Made by a program: the position numbers and the translations under genes
Source: Streptomyces paludis
GTDB lineage: Bacteria > Actinomycetota > Actinomycetes > Streptomycetales > Streptomycetaceae
Assembly: GCF_003344965.1 (NCBI RefSeq)
Contig: NZ_CP031194.1
Span: 4,216,001 to 4,280,000 of the forward strand
Length of the DNA stretch: 64,000 bases
Direction: 5' to 3'
Shown: piece by piece, positions 1 to 10,116 of the stretch
Position numbering within the stretch: the first letter of the stretch is position 1
How the letters are laid out: each line of letters starts with the position of its first letter
Notes under the pieces: generated by a model
What the model was told of the DNA's origin: nothing
Databases searched by the model: none
What the model saw: only the letters and a program-made list of their open reading frames with translations

Positions 1-152
1 TCCTGCGGATCGCCGGGCTCGTCGCCACCATCGTCTTCATGGTCGACGTACGGCCCGCCCTCAAGGCGGTCTCCGGCGGCGGCGGTGGCGGACGCCGCAG
101 TGGCGGTTCCAGCAGCGACGGTCCGTACGGGCCCTACAACGGAGGGCGCTGA
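1..152 (+). CDS. C-terminal end of a hypothetical membrane-associated protein (partial)
   Basis: The frame is open from base 3 to a TGA at 150-152, and the start lies outside the window. The visible 49 residues begin with a hydrophobic stretch (LRIAGLVATIVFMV) that looks like the end of a membrane helix. A short charged segment and a Gly/Ser/Arg-rich tail follow. The low-complexity tail is typical of cytoplasmic tails of Streptomyces membrane proteins. No family can be assigned from so little sequence. It ends 44 bp before the convergent phosphatase gene. Confidence 0.5.
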   Translation, partial: LRIAGLVATIVFMVDVRPALKAVSGGGGGGRRSGGSSSDGPYGPYNGGR

Positions 153-196
153 CCACCTCCCTTTACGGCGGCGGCCTGCCCGTCCCCACGTAAGCC

Positions 197-1597
197 TTAC
201 GGCGCGTCGCGCCCCAGGAGCAGTACCGCCACGTCGTCCGTCAGCTCCCCGCCGTTCAGCTCCCGCGCCCGCGCCACCGCCGCCTCCAGCAGGTCATCGC
301 CGCTCAGCCCGTCGGCCAGGTGGCCGTTGACCATCTCGACCATGCCCTCCTGGCCCAGCCGCTGGGTGGTGCCCGGCCCGACCCTGCCCTCTATCAGGCC
401 GTCGGTGTACATCATCAGGCTCCACGAACCGCCCAGCTCCACCTGCCTGCGCGGCCAGCGCGCCCCCGGCAGCAGTCCCAGCGCCGGGCCGCCGTCCTCG
501 TACGGGAGCAGCTCGCCCGCCCGGCCCTCCCGGGTGATCAGCGGCGACGGATGGCCCGCCAGACAGAGGCCGGCCCGCCGGCCGTCGGGCGCGATGTCGA
601 CCGTGCAGAGCGTCGCGAAGATCTCCTCGCTCTCCCGCTCGTGCTCCAGCACCTGCTGGAGCGTCGCGAGGAGCCGGTCGCCGCAGAGCCCCGCCAGCGT
701 CAGCGCCCGCCAGGCGATCCGCAGCTCCACACCGAGCGCCGCCTCGTCCGGGCCGTGGCCGCAGACGTCGCCGATCATCGCGTGGACCGTACCGTCCGGC
801 GTACGGACCGTGTCGTAGAAGTCCCCGCCCAGCAGCGCCCGGGACCGCCCCGGCCGGTAGTGCGAGGAGAAGCGCAGGTCGGAGCCCTGTAGTAGGGGAG
901 TGGGCAGCAGGCCGCGCTCCAGCCGGGCGTTCTCCTGCGCGCGCAGCCGCGACTCGGTCAGCTGGCGCTGCGCGATGTCCGCGCGCTTGCGCTCGACGGC
1001 GTACCGGATGGCGCGGCTCAGCAGCCGTCCGTCCAGTTCGTCGCGGAAGAGGTAGTCCTGCGCCCCGGCCCGTACGGCCGCCGCCGCGCGCTCGACATCG
1101 CCCTCGGCCGCCAGCGCGAGTACGGCGTGCCGGGGTGCCAGCCGCAGTACGTGCTTCAGCGGCGCCAGTTCGTCGGCCGCGTCCATGCCGCTGACGGCCG
1201 GGAGCGCGAGGTCCACCAGGATGCAGTGGATGTCGTCGGTGAGCAGCCGCTCGGCCTCGGTGAGGTTGCGGGCGGTACGGATACGGAGGCGGGTGCCGGT
1301 CGTCGTACCGGAGCCGTCCTGCTGGGCCAGGTCGTCCGGTGCGGTGGTGAGGTCGCCCGCCGGGTCGTCCGCGATGACGAGGAGTGTGAGGTCGCCGCCG
1401 ACGGAGCCTGTGCCGTGCGAGGCGCCCCGGGAGGTGCCGTGGGAGTCGACGCCCTCGGAGTCGCCCGCGGGCTCGCCCTCGGGATCCTCGGCGGAGGCGT
1501 CCCCGGGGCCGCCCACGGCGGAGTCCGCCGCCGGGCCGCGCTCGGCCTCCGGCGCCGGCCCTGTGCGCTGCCGCGGTACGGGTACGGATGCGGGCAT
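197..1597 (-). CDS. Response-regulator/PP2C (SpoIIE-type) serine phosphatase
   Basis: A 466-residue protein. An N-terminal receiver-like domain (about residues 60-180) carries LLVIADD and a phospho-acceptor Asp in CILVDLALP. A linker leads to a C-terminal SpoIIE/PP2C phosphatase domain (about 220-466) with the metal-binding motifs GGDFYD and GDVCGHGPDEA and a terminal DDVAVLLL. The family dephosphorylates anti-anti-sigma factors or similar partners in response to a receiver signal. The frame is open to 1657, but ATG 1597 has an AAGGAA-type ribosome site about 12 bases upstream, so I use it. The N-terminal 60 residues are disordered and Pro/Glu/Gly-rich. It is monocistronic. Its partner is not visible here. 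Confidence 0.85.
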   Translation of the reverse strand: MPASVPVPRQRTGPAPEAERGPAADSAVGGPGDASAEDPEGEPAGDSEGVDSHGTSRGASHGTGSVGGDLTLLVIADDPAGDLTTAPDDLAQQDGSGTTTGTRLRIRTARNLTEAERLLTDDIHCILVDLALPAVSGMDAADELAPLKHVLRLAPRHAVLALAAEGDVERAAAAVRAGAQDYLFRDELDGRLLSRAIRYAVERKRADIAQRQLTESRLRAQENARLERGLLPTPLLQGSDLRFSSHYRPGRSRALLGGDFYDTVRTPDGTVHAMIGDVCGHGPDEAALGVELRIAWRALTLAGLCGDRLLATLQQVLEHERESEEIFATLCTVDIAPDGRRAGLCLAGHPSPLITREGRAGELLPYEDGGPALGLLPGARWPRRQVELGGSWSLMMYTDGLIEGRVGPGTTQRLGQEGMVEMVNGHLADGLSGDDLLEAAVARARELNGGELTDDVAVLLLGRDAP

Positions 1598-1879
1598 CGG
1601 TCTGGGTTTCCTTCCCACCCCCCGAGGGCATGGCGCGGGCGACGGTCGACGCCCCACCAGATCGGGACCATAGCGCTAGCCGCGCCCCCAGCGGAATGGG
1701 ACGGGGAGCGGACGCCACCGTCATATGCCGTATCCCGTAACGCATCCGGCGCTATTCGGCCACCGGGGCCCATGACAAACATCACGTGCGGGGTCGCCCA
1801 AGTGGCGCCTCGGTGAGCCGGAAGGGCCACTGTCAGCCGGAGGCTCCTTTGTACGCGCGGCCAACGAACGACCCGCGTT

Positions 1880-3064
1880 CTACGCGTCCGGGCGCACCAC
1901 GCCAAGTATGCGCATCGACCCCGCGCCCGCCAGCGTGATGTCCCGTCCGGGCCGGGGCGCGTGCACCATCCGCCCGTCGCCCACGTACATGGCCACATGG
2001 CTGGCGTCCGCGAAGTAGATGATCAGGTCGCCGGGCCGCATGTCCGCCACGGCGACCTTCGGCAGCTGCCGCCACTGCTCCTGCGAGGTCCGGGGGATGG
2101 GCCGGCCCGCCGCCAGCCACGCCTGCGAGGTCAGCCCCGAGCAGTCGTACGAGGACGGGCCCGCCCCGCCCCACACATACGGCTTGCCGATCTGCGCGGT
2201 GGCGAACTCGACGGCCTTCGCGCCCTGCGCGGTCGCGCCCAGGCCGATACCCCGGGCCCGGAAGGTGGATTCCGACCCGAGCCACGCCGTCTGCGCCCGC
2301 GCCGCTTCCGCGCGGTCCAGCGCCGCGAGCCGCTCACGGTCCTTCTTGGCGAGGCTCTTTTCGAGCTTCTTGGCGGCGGAGATCTGCTTCTTGATCTCCT
2401 TCTCCGCCTTTTCCTTCCTGTCCCGGGTCTTCTTGAGCCGGTCCCAGTGCGTGTGGGAGTCGGCCGCGTACGTCTTCAAGTCCTCCTGTTCCCGGGTCAG
2501 TTCGACGAGGAGGTCGCTGGTGGCCTTCTGGCCCTGCTTGATCCGGCCGACACCGTCCAGGAAGAGCTGCGGGTCGCCGGCGAGGAGCAGCCGGGCCTCC
2601 GGCGGCAGACCGGCGCCTCGGTACTGGGCGCGGGCGGCGGCGCCCGCCTGGGCCTTGAGGGCCTCGATACGCTGCTGGCCCCGGACGATGTCCCCAGCGA
2701 GATCGGCCACTTCGGACGCCTGCTGCTTGACCTGCTCGTCGGCGAGGTTGTACGCGTCGGTGGCGGACGCCGCCTTGCGGTAGAGCCGGGCGATCTCCAG
2801 CCGTACCTTCTCCAGGGACCGCGCGCTGTCGGCGGAGTCCGCACCGGAACCCGAGCCCGCGCCCGCGTTCGCGATGTCCGACGCCGTTGTCCCCGGCGGG
2901 AGTTCGACCGGCGGCGGGGCCACGGCGGAAGGGGAGGCCGACGGCGAGGCGGCCGGTGGGGGTACGGGCGCGGCATACGCCCGGTTCAGCAGGTCCGGCG
3001 AGGCGAGTACAGCCAGCGCGCACACCAAGGTGGTCGCTGCGGCAGCACAGCGGCGTCGGTTCAC
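1880..3064 (-). CDS. Secreted NlpC/P60 peptidoglycan hydrolase with coiled coil
   Basis: A 394-residue precursor. A Sec signal peptide (basic NRRRC, hydrophobic core, AYAAP cleavage region) is followed by a Pro/Ser/Ala spacer, a long Lys/Glu/Ala-rich coiled coil (about residues 80-260) and a C-terminal NlpC/P60 domain. The catalytic Cys lies in YDCSGLT and the His in SHVAMYVGDG, as in cell-wall gamma-D-glutamyl-diaminopimelate endopeptidases of the RipA/CwlO class. The coiled coil probably restrains or positions the hydrolase at the wall. I chose the GTG at 3064 because GGAGG lies about 8 bases upstream and the signal peptide begins there. The frame extends to 3271 without signal-peptide character. 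Confidence 0.88.
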   Translation of the reverse strand: MNRRRCAAAATTLVCALAVLASPDLLNRAYAAPVPPPAASPSASPSAVAPPPVELPPGTTASDIANAGAGSGSGADSADSARSLEKVRLEIARLYRKAASATDAYNLADEQVKQQASEVADLAGDIVRGQQRIEALKAQAGAAARAQYRGAGLPPEARLLLAGDPQLFLDGVGRIKQGQKATSDLLVELTREQEDLKTYAADSHTHWDRLKKTRDRKEKAEKEIKKQISAAKKLEKSLAKKDRERLAALDRAEAARAQTAWLGSESTFRARGIGLGATAQGAKAVEFATAQIGKPYVWGGAGPSSYDCSGLTSQAWLAAGRPIPRTSQEQWRQLPKVAVADMRPGDLIIYFADASHVAMYVGDGRMVHAPRPGRDITLAGAGSMRILGVVRPDA

Positions 3065-3283
3065 GAACTCCCCCTCCGAAGCCAGGTGAATCGCCCGGCA
3101 GGCCGTCCGACCGGTCGTCAGCAGCTCGTTCTCCCGTGGCGATAGTGCCATGTTCACGGTCAAAGAGACAGAGGAGGAAGGAAGCTCACGGGTTCCCCCA
3201 CATCGCCTGTGATGTCCATGTGGCACGCGCCACACACGATGCATGAGGGACCTGTGTGGTGCGCCGTACATGCGGTGTACGCG

Positions 3284-4183
3284 TCATGAACGCGGCGCCA
3301 ACGCCGTCCACTCCACCGTCACTTCGCCCTGCCGCCACCGACGCGGGTCGTCGGCCAGCGGCCAGTCGGCCGACAACTCCCGTACGGCCGCGATCCAGCG
3401 CTGCCGCGCGCCCAGCGAGGCGTACGGGGACGCCGCGGCCCACGCGCGGTCGAAGTCGCGCAGGAACGCGTGGACCGGTTCGCCCGGCACATTGCGGTGG
3501 ATCAGGGCCTTGGGCAGCCGTTCCGCCAGGTCGGAGGGGCGGTCGAGGGAGCCGAGCCGGGTCGCGAAGGTGACCGTACGCGGCCCCTCCGGGCCGAGCG
3601 CCACCCACACATGGCGCCGGCCGATCTCGTCGCACGTACCCTCCACCAGCAGCCCGCCCGGCGCGAGGCGCGCGCGGAGGCGGGCCCAGACCTCGGCGAC
3701 CTCGGCCTCGTCGTACTGGCGCAGGACGTTGGCGGCGCGGATGAGGACGGGCCGGCGGGGCACGGCGCCGTCTGCCGCTCCCACCGCCCTTCGGGATCCC
3801 TCGCCCTCGTTCTCGTCCAGCGGGATCTCGAAGCCGCCGTGCCGGAAACGAAGTCCGTCCGTCTCGTACGGGAGCGCTGCGGCGACCCGCGCCGGGTCGA
3901 TCTCGATGCCGACGACCTCCGTACGCGGCTCCGCCGCCCGCAGCCGCCGCAGCAGTTCGACGGCGGTCCAGGGGGCGGCCCCGTACCCGAGGTCGACCAC
4001 CACGGGGTCGGCCGCCCGGCGCAGGGCCGGGCCGTGGGTGGCGGCGATCCAGCGGTCCATGCGGCGCAGCCGGTTCTGGTGGGTGGTGCCACGCGTCACG
4101 GTGCCGACCGGTCCGGCGGCCCGGCCGGCGGCGGCCCGGCCGGTCGGGCGGGACGAGCGGGGGGAGCGGGACGGGGACACCAT
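3284..4183 (-). CDS. Class I SAM-dependent methyltransferase-like protein
   Basis: A 299-residue protein. After a basic, disordered N-terminus (about 40 residues) comes a Rossmann-type segment with VVDLGYGAAPWTAVELL (motif I-like, about residues 65-82) and VVGIEIDPARVAAA (acidic loop binding the SAM ribose). This is followed by a downstream GGLLVEGTCDEIG strand. The substrate is unknown. The gene lies directly upstream of and divergent from mshA, as in other Streptomyces. Its motif I, GYGAAP, differs from the usual GxGxG, so SAM binding is inferred from the overall fold pattern. The ATG at 4183 is kept, but an internal start after the basic leader cannot be excluded. Confidence 0.75.
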   Translation of the reverse strand: MVSPSRSPRSSRPTGRAAAGRAAGPVGTVTRGTTHQNRLRRMDRWIAATHGPALRRAADPVVVDLGYGAAPWTAVELLRRLRAAEPRTEVVGIEIDPARVAAALPYETDGLRFRHGGFEIPLDENEGEGSRRAVGAADGAVPRRPVLIRAANVLRQYDEAEVAEVWARLRARLAPGGLLVEGTCDEIGRRHVWVALGPEGPRTVTFATRLGSLDRPSDLAERLPKALIHRNVPGEPVHAFLRDFDRAWAAASPYASLGARQRWIAAVRELSADWPLADDPRRWRQGEVTVEWTALAPRS

Positions 4184-4429
4184 GGAGACGAGCCTAACGA
4201 CGCGGGCGGGGAGGCCCGCCCCTGTCCGCCGGTCCGTCGCCTGCCCGTCCGTACCCGTCGCCTGCTCGTCCCTACCCCGTCCGTACCCGTGACGGCGGAA
4301 CCACCAAGAGTAACGTTTTGGTAAAGCGGAAATGAAAGGAGCCCGCTCCGCTGTTCACGCCCTTCGGACGTTACACAGCCCCCGCGAGACCCGAGCCCCC
4401 CCACACCCCGAGCGCCAGGACGGTTGGAC

Positions 4430-5770
4430 ATGAGCCAGTACGTGTCCCGTATCGCCGGTACGTTCGTCGGCCCGCCCCGGCTCCGGCTGCCGGGCCAGCA
4501 CCGCAGACCCCGCCGGATCGCCGTGCTCAGCGTCCACACCTCCCCGCTGCACCAGCCGGGGACGGGCGACGCGGGCGGTATGAACGTCTACATCGTCGAG
4601 CTGGCGAAACGTCTCGCCGCCCTTGACATCGAGGTCGAGATCTTCACCCGCGCCACCACCGGCGGGCTCGCCCCCACCGTGCAGCTGGCCCCCGGCGTCC
4701 TCGTCCGGCACGTCGACGCGGGACCGTACGAGGGCCTCGACAAGGAGGAGCTGCCCGCGCAGCTCTGCGCCTTCACCCACGGTGTGATGCAGGCGTGGGC
4801 CGGCCAGCGCCCCGGCTACTACGACCTGGTCCACTCCCACTACTGGCTCTCCGGGCATGTCGGCTGGCTCGCCTCCGAGCGCTGGGGCGTCCCCCTCGTC
4901 CACGCGATGCACACGATGGCCAAGGTCAAGAACGCCGCGCTCGCCGACGGCGACCGCCCCGAGCCCGCAGCGCGGGTCATCGGCGAGACCCAGATCGTGC
5001 GCGCCGCCGACCGGCTGATCGCGAACACGGCCGAGGAGGCCGCCGACCTCGTCCGCTTCTACGAGGCCGAACCGGCGAAGGTCGCCGTCGTCCACCCCGG
5101 CGTCAACCTGGAGTGTTTCTGTCCCGCCGACGGCCGCGCCGCCGCCCGCGCCCGGCTGGGCCTGCCCCCGGACGCCTTCATTCCGCTCTTCGCCGGCCGG
5201 ATCCAGCCGCTCAAGGCGCCCGACATCCTGCTGCGCGCCGTGGCCGTACTGCTCGACCAGGACCCGTCGCTCCGTACCAAACTCGTGGTGCCCGTCGTCG
5301 GCGGCCCGAGCGGCAGCGGGCTGGCCAAGCCGGAGGTGCTCCAGAAGCTGGCGGCGCGGCTCGGCATCGCGGATGTCGTACGGTTCCGGCCGCCCGTCGG
5401 GCAGGAGCAGCTGGCGGACTGGTTCCGGGCGGCGTCCGTGCTGGTCATGCCCTCGTACAGCGAGTCCTTCGGCCTGGTCGCGATCGAGGCCCAGGCGGCG
5501 GGCACCCCGGTGGTCGCGGCGTCCGTGGGCGGGCTGCCGGTGGCGGTACGGGACGGGGTGACCGGTTTTCTCGTACCGGGCCACGAGCCGGCGGCGTACG
5601 CGCGGGCGCTGCGTAACTTCCTCGACCACCCCGAGCTGGTCGACCGCATGGGCGAGGCGGCCTCGCACCACGCGCGCGGCTTCGGCTGGGATACGGCGGC
5701 GAGCGCGACGGCGGACGTCTACACGGAGGCGATGCACGACCACCGGCGCCGGGGCCGTACGGCGCGCTGA
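4430..5770 (+). CDS. mshA: D-inositol-3-phosphate glycosyltransferase (mycothiol biosynthesis)
   Basis: A 446-residue GT4 family GT-B enzyme. It transfers GlcNAc from UDP-GlcNAc to 1L-myo-inositol-3-phosphate, the first committed step of mycothiol synthesis in the actinobacterial cytosol. The N-terminal domain has [11 protein letters not shown] (substrate loop, about residues 44-54) and HSHYWLSG. The C-terminal domain has [12 protein letters not shown] and the EX7E donor-binding motif in [13 protein letters not shown]. The length is normal for MshA. ATG 4430 follows CCAGGA at a normal distance. A TTG at 4424 is in frame but has no better support. The divergent neighbour is the methyltransferase, and ybjN follows 17 bases downstream, probably co-transcribed. 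Confidence 0.95.
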   Translation: MSQYVSRIAGTFVGPPRLRLPGQHRRPRRIAVLSVHTSPLHQPGTGDAGGMNVYIVELAKRLAALDIEVEIFTRATTGGLAPTVQLAPGVLVRHVDAGPYEGLDKEELPAQLCAFTHGVMQAWAGQRPGYYDLVHSHYWLSGHVGWLASERWGVPLVHAMHTMAKVKNAALADGDRPEPAARVIGETQIVRAADRLIANTAEEAADLVRFYEAEPAKVAVVHPGVNLECFCPADGRAAARARLGLPPDAFIPLFAGRIQPLKAPDILLRAVAVLLDQDPSLRTKLVVPVVGGPSGSGLAKPEVLQKLAARLGIADVVRFRPPVGQEQLADWFRAASVLVMPSYSESFGLVAIEAQAAGTPVVAASVGGLPVAVRDGVTGFLVPGHEPAAYARALRNFLDHPELVDRMGEAASHHARGFGWDTAASATADVYTEAMHDHRRRGRTAR

Positions 5771-5787
5771 CGTCGTACGCTCCGGGT

Positions 5788-6309
5788 ATGGCCGATGCGA
5801 AGACACAGACAGGGCACATGGAACGGACCGCCCGAGCCGCCGTGGAAGAAGCGCTGAAGTCGGCCGAACTGGCATGGGAGAGCCCCGCCCCCGGCACCTA
5901 CGTCGTCACCCTCCCCGGCATCCGCAAGCTCTCCACCACCTGCTCCCTGCGCGTCGGCCGCCACGCGCTCTCCCTCAACGCCTTCGTGATCCGCCACCCC
6001 GACGAGAACGCCGACGGCGTGCACCGCTGGCTGCTGGAGCGCAACCTCAAGCTGTACGGCGTGAGTTACGCGGTCGACCCGCTCGGCGACATCTACCTCA
6101 CCGGCAAGCTCCCGCTGACGGCGGTCACCGGCGACGAGATCGACCGGCTGCTGGGCTCGGTGCTCGAAGCGGCGGACGGCGCCTTCAACACGCTGCTGGA
6201 ACTGGGGTTCGCGAGCGCGATCCGCAAGGAGTACGCGTGGCGCGTCTCGCGCGGCGAGTCCACCCGGAACCTGGACGCGTTCGCGCATCTGACCAGGCCG
6301 GCGGGGTAG
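5788..6309 (+). CDS. YbjN-domain protein
   Basis: A 173-residue soluble protein of the YbjN superfamily, a type III secretion chaperone-like fold of unknown activity. It shows the actinobacterial pattern: an early helix (VEEALKSAELAWE), a beta strand with TYVVTLPGIRKL, and LRVGRHALSLNAFVIRHP. The region HRWLLERNLKLYGVSYAVD is also conserved in the family. It starts 17 bases after mshA on the same strand, so translational coupling or a two-gene operon is likely. Family members are often linked to mshA in Streptomyces, but no role in mycothiol metabolism is proven. The gene ends convergently with the MFS exporter. Confidence 0.8.
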   Translation: MADAKTQTGHMERTARAAVEEALKSAELAWESPAPGTYVVTLPGIRKLSTTCSLRVGRHALSLNAFVIRHPDENADGVHRWLLERNLKLYGVSYAVDPLGDIYLTGKLPLTAVTGDEIDRLLGSVLEAADGAFNTLLELGFASAIRKEYAWRVSRGESTRNLDAFAHLTRPAG

Positions 6310-6550
6310 CGGCGGCTTACCGCCGGTGCCGCCGCACGATGGGGGCACGAATGACACCACCTTGTATCCCGTTTCCTCCGTTTCCTCCGCGACAGCTTCG
6401 ATCCGGCGACGTGGACGCGGCCCGTCCACTGGGTGGCCGCCATGGCCCAGGGCCCGTTCGCCACCGCGCCCAACTGTGGCTCCCGGTGGAGCCGGAGCGC
6501 TGCTGAGTGCCGAGGAACGCGGGCAGGCGTGTGCGGTCCCGCACGAGTGG

Positions 6551-7939
6551 TTACGGCGTCGCCTCGGCGGCCGCCGCCCCGGCCTCACGCGCCGGCGCTT
6601 CCGCTCCCCGTACCGCCGTCGCGGCCTCCCGCGCCGCCGCCTCCGGCACCGGAGCGTCCGCCGCCTCCGGCACCGGATTGTCCACCGGCTCCGCCTCCGC
6701 CCGTACGGGATCCTCCGCCGGCAGCCCCCGCATCAGCAGCCAGTACCCCGCGCCCGCCACCGTCCCCAGGACCGCGCACGCGCCCCACAGCCACCGTGCG
6801 CCCCAGTGGTCGATGACGAAGCCCGACAGCAGCGGGGCGACCAGGGCCGCCACCGACCAGGACATCGTGTACATGCCCTGGTAACGGCCCCTGCCGTGGA
6901 CCGGGGAGAGCCGGACGACCAGGCTGGTCTGGGTCGGGGCGTTGACGATCTCGGCCAGGGTCCAGACGCAGACGGTGAGGATGTAGACGCCGATCGAACC
7001 GGCGAAAGCGGTCAGGCCGAAGCCGTATCCCGCGAGGACCGACGAGACGATCAGCAGCCGGCGCGGGTCGCGGTGCTGGATGAGGCGGGTCACCGGGATC
7101 TGCATCACCACGATCAGTACGCCGTTCACCGCGATGGCCGTACCGAAGTCGGCGCTGTCGAAGCCGTCCGCCCCCATCGCCACCGGCAGCCCCACGTACC
7201 CCTGCTGGAAGATCAGCGAGACGACGAAGGACAGCCCGACGACGCTCATGAACCGCCCGTCGCGCACCACCGTCCCCAGCCCGACCGCCGGCGCGGACGA
7301 TATCGATACGGACCCCACCGACGGCGCCCGCTCAGGACGGGACTCCGGCAGCTTCAGGAAGACCAGGACCGCGCAGGCCATCGTCATCACGGCCTCGCCG
7401 AGGAAGCCCGCGAGATAGCTGTACTGCGCGAGAAAGCCCGCGCCCGCCGACGAGATCGCGAAGCCCAGGTTGATCGCCCAGTAGTTCAGCGCGAAGGCCC
7501 GCACCCGGTCCTCCGGCTGGACGATGTCCGCCATCATCGCCTGTACGGCCGGGCGCGACGCGTTGGAGGCCATCCCCACCAGGAACGCCACCGCCGCGAT
7601 CGACAGCGGCTCCCGCATGAAGCCCAGCAGCGCGACCGACACCGCCGTGGACGACTGCGCGATCAGCAGCGTCGGCCGCCGCCCGAGCCGGTCGGTCAGC
7701 ACCCCCGCGCCGAGCGACGAGACCACCCCGCCGAGCCCGTGCAGCGAGGCCACCAGCCCGGCGTACGAGGCGGAGTAGCCCCGGTCCAGCGTGAGGTAGA
7801 GCGCCATGAACGTGGCGACGAACCCGCCCAGCCGGTTGACCAGCGTGCTCGCCCAGAGCCACCAGAACGCCCGGGGCAGCCCGGACACGCTCTCCCGCAC
7901 CGCGCGCCGCGCGCTCAGGACGGTCTTGGCGACGGGCAT
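6551..7939 (-). CDS. MFS transporter (drug/H+ antiporter type)
   Basis: A 462-residue polytopic membrane protein with about 12 predicted helices. The cytoplasmic loop motif A lies between helices 2 and 3 ([16 protein letters not shown], about residues 77-92). The C-terminal 50 residues are an Ala/Glu/Pro-rich cytoplasmic tail. The family (DHA1-like) exports small hydrophobic compounds; the substrate is unknown. The start ATG 7939 follows a GGGGAAA ribosome site. It is convergent with the YbjN gene (241-base gap) and divergent from gpmA. Confidence 0.85.
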   Translation of the reverse strand: MPVAKTVLSARRAVRESVSGLPRAFWWLWASTLVNRLGGFVATFMALYLTLDRGYSASYAGLVASLHGLGGVVSSLGAGVLTDRLGRRPTLLIAQSSTAVSVALLGFMREPLSIAAVAFLVGMASNASRPAVQAMMADIVQPEDRVRAFALNYWAINLGFAISSAGAGFLAQYSYLAGFLGEAVMTMACAVLVFLKLPESRPERAPSVGSVSISSAPAVGLGTVVRDGRFMSVVGLSFVVSLIFQQGYVGLPVAMGADGFDSADFGTAIAVNGVLIVVMQIPVTRLIQHRDPRRLLIVSSVLAGYGFGLTAFAGSIGVYILTVCVWTLAEIVNAPTQTSLVVRLSPVHGRGRYQGMYTMSWSVAALVAPLLSGFVIDHWGARWLWGACAVLGTVAGAGYWLLMRGLPAEDPVRAEAEPVDNPVPEAADAPVPEAAAREAATAVRGAEAPAREAGAAAAEATP

Positions 7940-8129
7940 GCGGTTTCCCCCTGGAGCGATCGAACGACTGCTCGAAACTTACGAAGGCGCGCCCGCCCGC
8001 CGCCACTCAATTGACGCCGCCCGTCAACCGCGCCCGTCGCCCGCGCCCGCCAGCAGCCGGACAAGCCGACAACCGGACAAAGGGACCGGGCCCGCAGGCA
8101 GCCCAAGGCGTTCCATTAGGCTCGGACCC

Positions 8130-8888
8130 ATGGCCGACGCACCGTACAAGCTGATCCTCCTCCGCCACGGCGAGAGCGAATGGAACGCGAAGAACCTGTT
8201 CACCGGCTGGGTGGACGTCAATCTCACCGACAAGGGAGAGAAGGAGGCGGTGCGCGGCGGTGAGCTGCTCAAGGACGCCGGCCTGCTCCCCGATGTCCTG
8301 CACACCTCCCTCCAGAAGCGCGCCATCCGCACCGCGCAGCTCGCGCTGGAGTCCGCCGACCGGCACTGGATCCCCGTCCAGCGCTCCTGGCGCCTGAACG
8401 AGCGCCACTACGGCGCCCTCCAGGGCAAGGACAAGGCGCAGACGCTCGCCGAGTTCGGCGAGGAGCAGTTCATGCTCTGGCGCCGCTCGTACGACACCCC
8501 GCCGCCCGCGCTGGAGGACGGCACCGAGTTCTCGCAGAGCGACGACCCGCGCTACGCCGCGATCCCGAGCGACATCCGCCCCCGGACGGAGTGCCTCAAG
8601 GACGTCGTCGACCGGATGCTGCCGTACTGGTACGACTCGATCGTCCCGGACCTGCTCGCCGGCCGTACGGTCCTGATCGCCGCCCACGGCAACAGCCTGC
8701 GCGCGCTGGTCAAGCACCTCGACGGCATCTCCGACGCGGACATCGCGGGCCTGAACATCCCGACCGGCATCCCCCTCGTGTACGAGCTGGACGCAGACTT
8801 CCACCCGGTCACCCCGGGCGGCACCTACCTGGACGCCGACGCGGCGGCCGCCGCCATCGAGGCCGTCAAGAACCAGGGCAAGAAGTAG
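8130..8888 (+). CDS. gpmA: 2,3-bisphosphoglycerate-dependent phosphoglycerate mutase
   Basis: A 252-residue histidine phosphatase superfamily enzyme that interconverts 3- and 2-phosphoglycerate in glycolysis. The phospho-acceptor His is in [12 protein letters not shown] (about residue 12). The second active-site His is in [12 protein letters not shown], and [12 protein letters not shown] is the standard family signature. Length and motifs match actinobacterial GpmA closely. The frame is open upstream to 7806, but the protein begins at the ATG at 8130, just before [11 protein letters not shown] strong hairpin lies about 60 bases after the stop. Confidence 0.95.
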   Translation: MADAPYKLILLRHGESEWNAKNLFTGWVDVNLTDKGEKEAVRGGELLKDAGLLPDVLHTSLQKRAIRTAQLALESADRHWIPVQRSWRLNERHYGALQGKDKAQTLAEFGEEQFMLWRRSYDTPPPALEDGTEFSQSDDPRYAAIPSDIRPRTECLKDVVDRMLPYWYDSIVPDLLAGRTVLIAAHGNSLRALVKHLDGISDADIAGLNIPTGIPLVYELDADFHPVTPGGTYLDADAAAAAIEAVKNQGKK

Positions 8889-8950
8889 CGGCAAGAAGTA
8901 GCGGCAAGAAGCAGGACGAGAAGCCGCGAGAGAAGCAGTCAGCAGCGGCG

Positions 8951-8997
8951 AAGGCCGCCGTCCGCCGGAACGTTCCTGTTCCGGGGGCGGCGGCCTT
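8951..8997 (+). terminator. Strong GC hairpin downstream of gpmA
   Basis: The arms at 8951-8971 and 8978-8997 are near-perfect inverted repeats (AAGGCCGCCG... / ...CGGCGGCCTT) with a 6-base loop, about 60 bases after gpmA. The following bases are TTGTG, not a long T tract, as is usual for Streptomyces terminators. Confidence 0.7.
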
Positions 8998-9059
8998 GTG
9001 CGTTGGCGTTTGCGTCTGCGTACGGTGCTTCAGGTGTAGTTCCGGCGGTGGTACGGCTG

Positions 9060-9221
9060 CTAGCCGCAGCCGCCGCCGCACTGGCAGGAGCCGCCCGACT
9101 GGCAGCCGCAGCCGCAGCCCGAGCCGCAGCCGCAGGCGCCGAGGACGGGCAGGTGCACGATCGAGCGGGGCGCTGAGCCGGGGGTGTCCTGCGGGGGCTG
9201 GGTTATGGGGGAATCGGCCAT
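9060..9221 (-). CDS. Small Cys/Gly-rich protein (metallothionein-like)
   Basis: A 53-residue peptide. The first half is ordinary (MADSPITQPPQDTP...) and the last 25 residues are a CGCGSGCGCGC...CQCGGGCG pattern with eight cysteines. Such spacing could bind metal as thiolate clusters or form disulfides. I see no proof of either. ATG 9221 is preceded by GAGGAGG at 8 bases, an excellent ribosome site, which argues the gene is real despite its size. It stands alone between gpmA and phoU. A RiPP precursor is an alternative, but no modification enzyme lies nearby. Confidence 0.6.
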   Translation of the reverse strand: MADSPITQPPQDTPGSAPRSIVHLPVLGACGCGSGCGCGCQSGGSCQCGGGCG

Positions 9222-9435
9222 GGAATGAGCCTCCTCAAAAGGCGCGCACGGATGTCGCCATATCCCATTGCACGCCCATGGGGCCGGGCGCATCAAGGGC
9301 GCATCCGGGCAGGCGCCGCCGTATGCACCCGGCGTACGCGCCCCGGCGCGCTCGCCCCCGACGCGCTCGCCCGCCGCTACGGACGTGGGGCACGCGCCGG
9401 AGCGGCCCGTGCCCCACAGCCGGGCGGTCCGCCCG

Positions 9436-10116
9436 TTACGCGCCCTCGACCGGCGTCTCCGCCTGCTGGATCTCGTCCGCGTGCTCGCCCGTCACCAGGT
9501 AGACGACACGCTTGGCGACCGACACCGCGTGGTCCGCGAACCGCTCGTAGTAGCGGCCCAGCAGCGTCACATCCACCGCCGTCTCGATGCCGTGCTTCCA
9601 GCGGTCGTCCATCAGGTGCTGGAACAGCGTGCGGTGCAGCAGGTCCATCTCGTCGTCGTCCTGCTCCAGCTGGAGCGCCAGCTCGACGTCCTTGGTGATG
9701 ATGACCTCGGCGGCCTTCGCCATCAGGCGCTGCGCCAGCTGCCCCATCTCCAGCAGCGTCGTGTGCAGGTCGTGCGGCACGGGCGACTGCGGGAAGCGGA
9801 GCCTGGCCTGCTTGGCGACGTGCTGGGCCAGGTCGCCCGCGCGCTCCAGGTCGGCGCTCATCCGCAGCGACGTGACCACGATCCGCAGATCCGTCGCCAC
9901 GGGCTGCTGCCGTGCCAGCAGGGCGATCGCCCTGGCCTCCAGGTCGTGCTGGAGGTCGTCGACCTTCTGGTCACCGGCGATCACGCTCTCGGCGAGCCTC
10001 AGATCCGCGTCGAGCATGGCCGTGGTGGCGCGGCCGATGGCGGAACCGACCAGCCGGGCCATCTCGACCAGGTCCTCGCCTATCGAGTCCAGTTCCTCGT
10101 GGTACGCGTCCCGCAT
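9436..10116 (-). CDS. phoU: Phosphate transport system regulatory protein PhoU
   Basis: A 226-residue all-helical protein with two PhoU repeats, starting MRDAYHEELDSIGEDLVEM. It links the PstSCAB phosphate transporter to the PhoR sensor kinase and keeps the Pho response off when phosphate is plentiful. Conserved acidic/metal-binding helix features are visible (KVDDLQHDLEARAI, MSADLERAGDLAQHVAK and DDEMDLLHRTLF). The frame stays open far upstream, but ATG 10116 is the family start. It is divergent from phoR-phoP across a 262-base region holding a PHO-box-like repeat, so autoregulation by PhoP is likely. Confidence 0.95.
   Translation of the reverse strand: MRDAYHEELDSIGEDLVEMARLVGSAIGRATTAMLDADLRLAESVIAGDQKVDDLQHDLEARAIALLARQQPVATDLRIVVTSLRMSADLERAGDLAQHVAKQARLRFPQSPVPHDLHTTLLEMGQLAQRLMAKAAEVIITKDVELALQLEQDDDEMDLLHRTLFQHLMDDRWKHGIETAVDVTLLGRYYERFADHAVSVAKRVVYLVTGEHADEIQQAETPVEGA

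Noticed and set aside
3065..3283. c-di-AMP (ydaO) riboswitch upstream of the NlpC/P60 gene
   Set aside because: Such riboswitches often precede wall hydrolases in Streptomyces, but the conserved ydaO blocks are not recognisable here.
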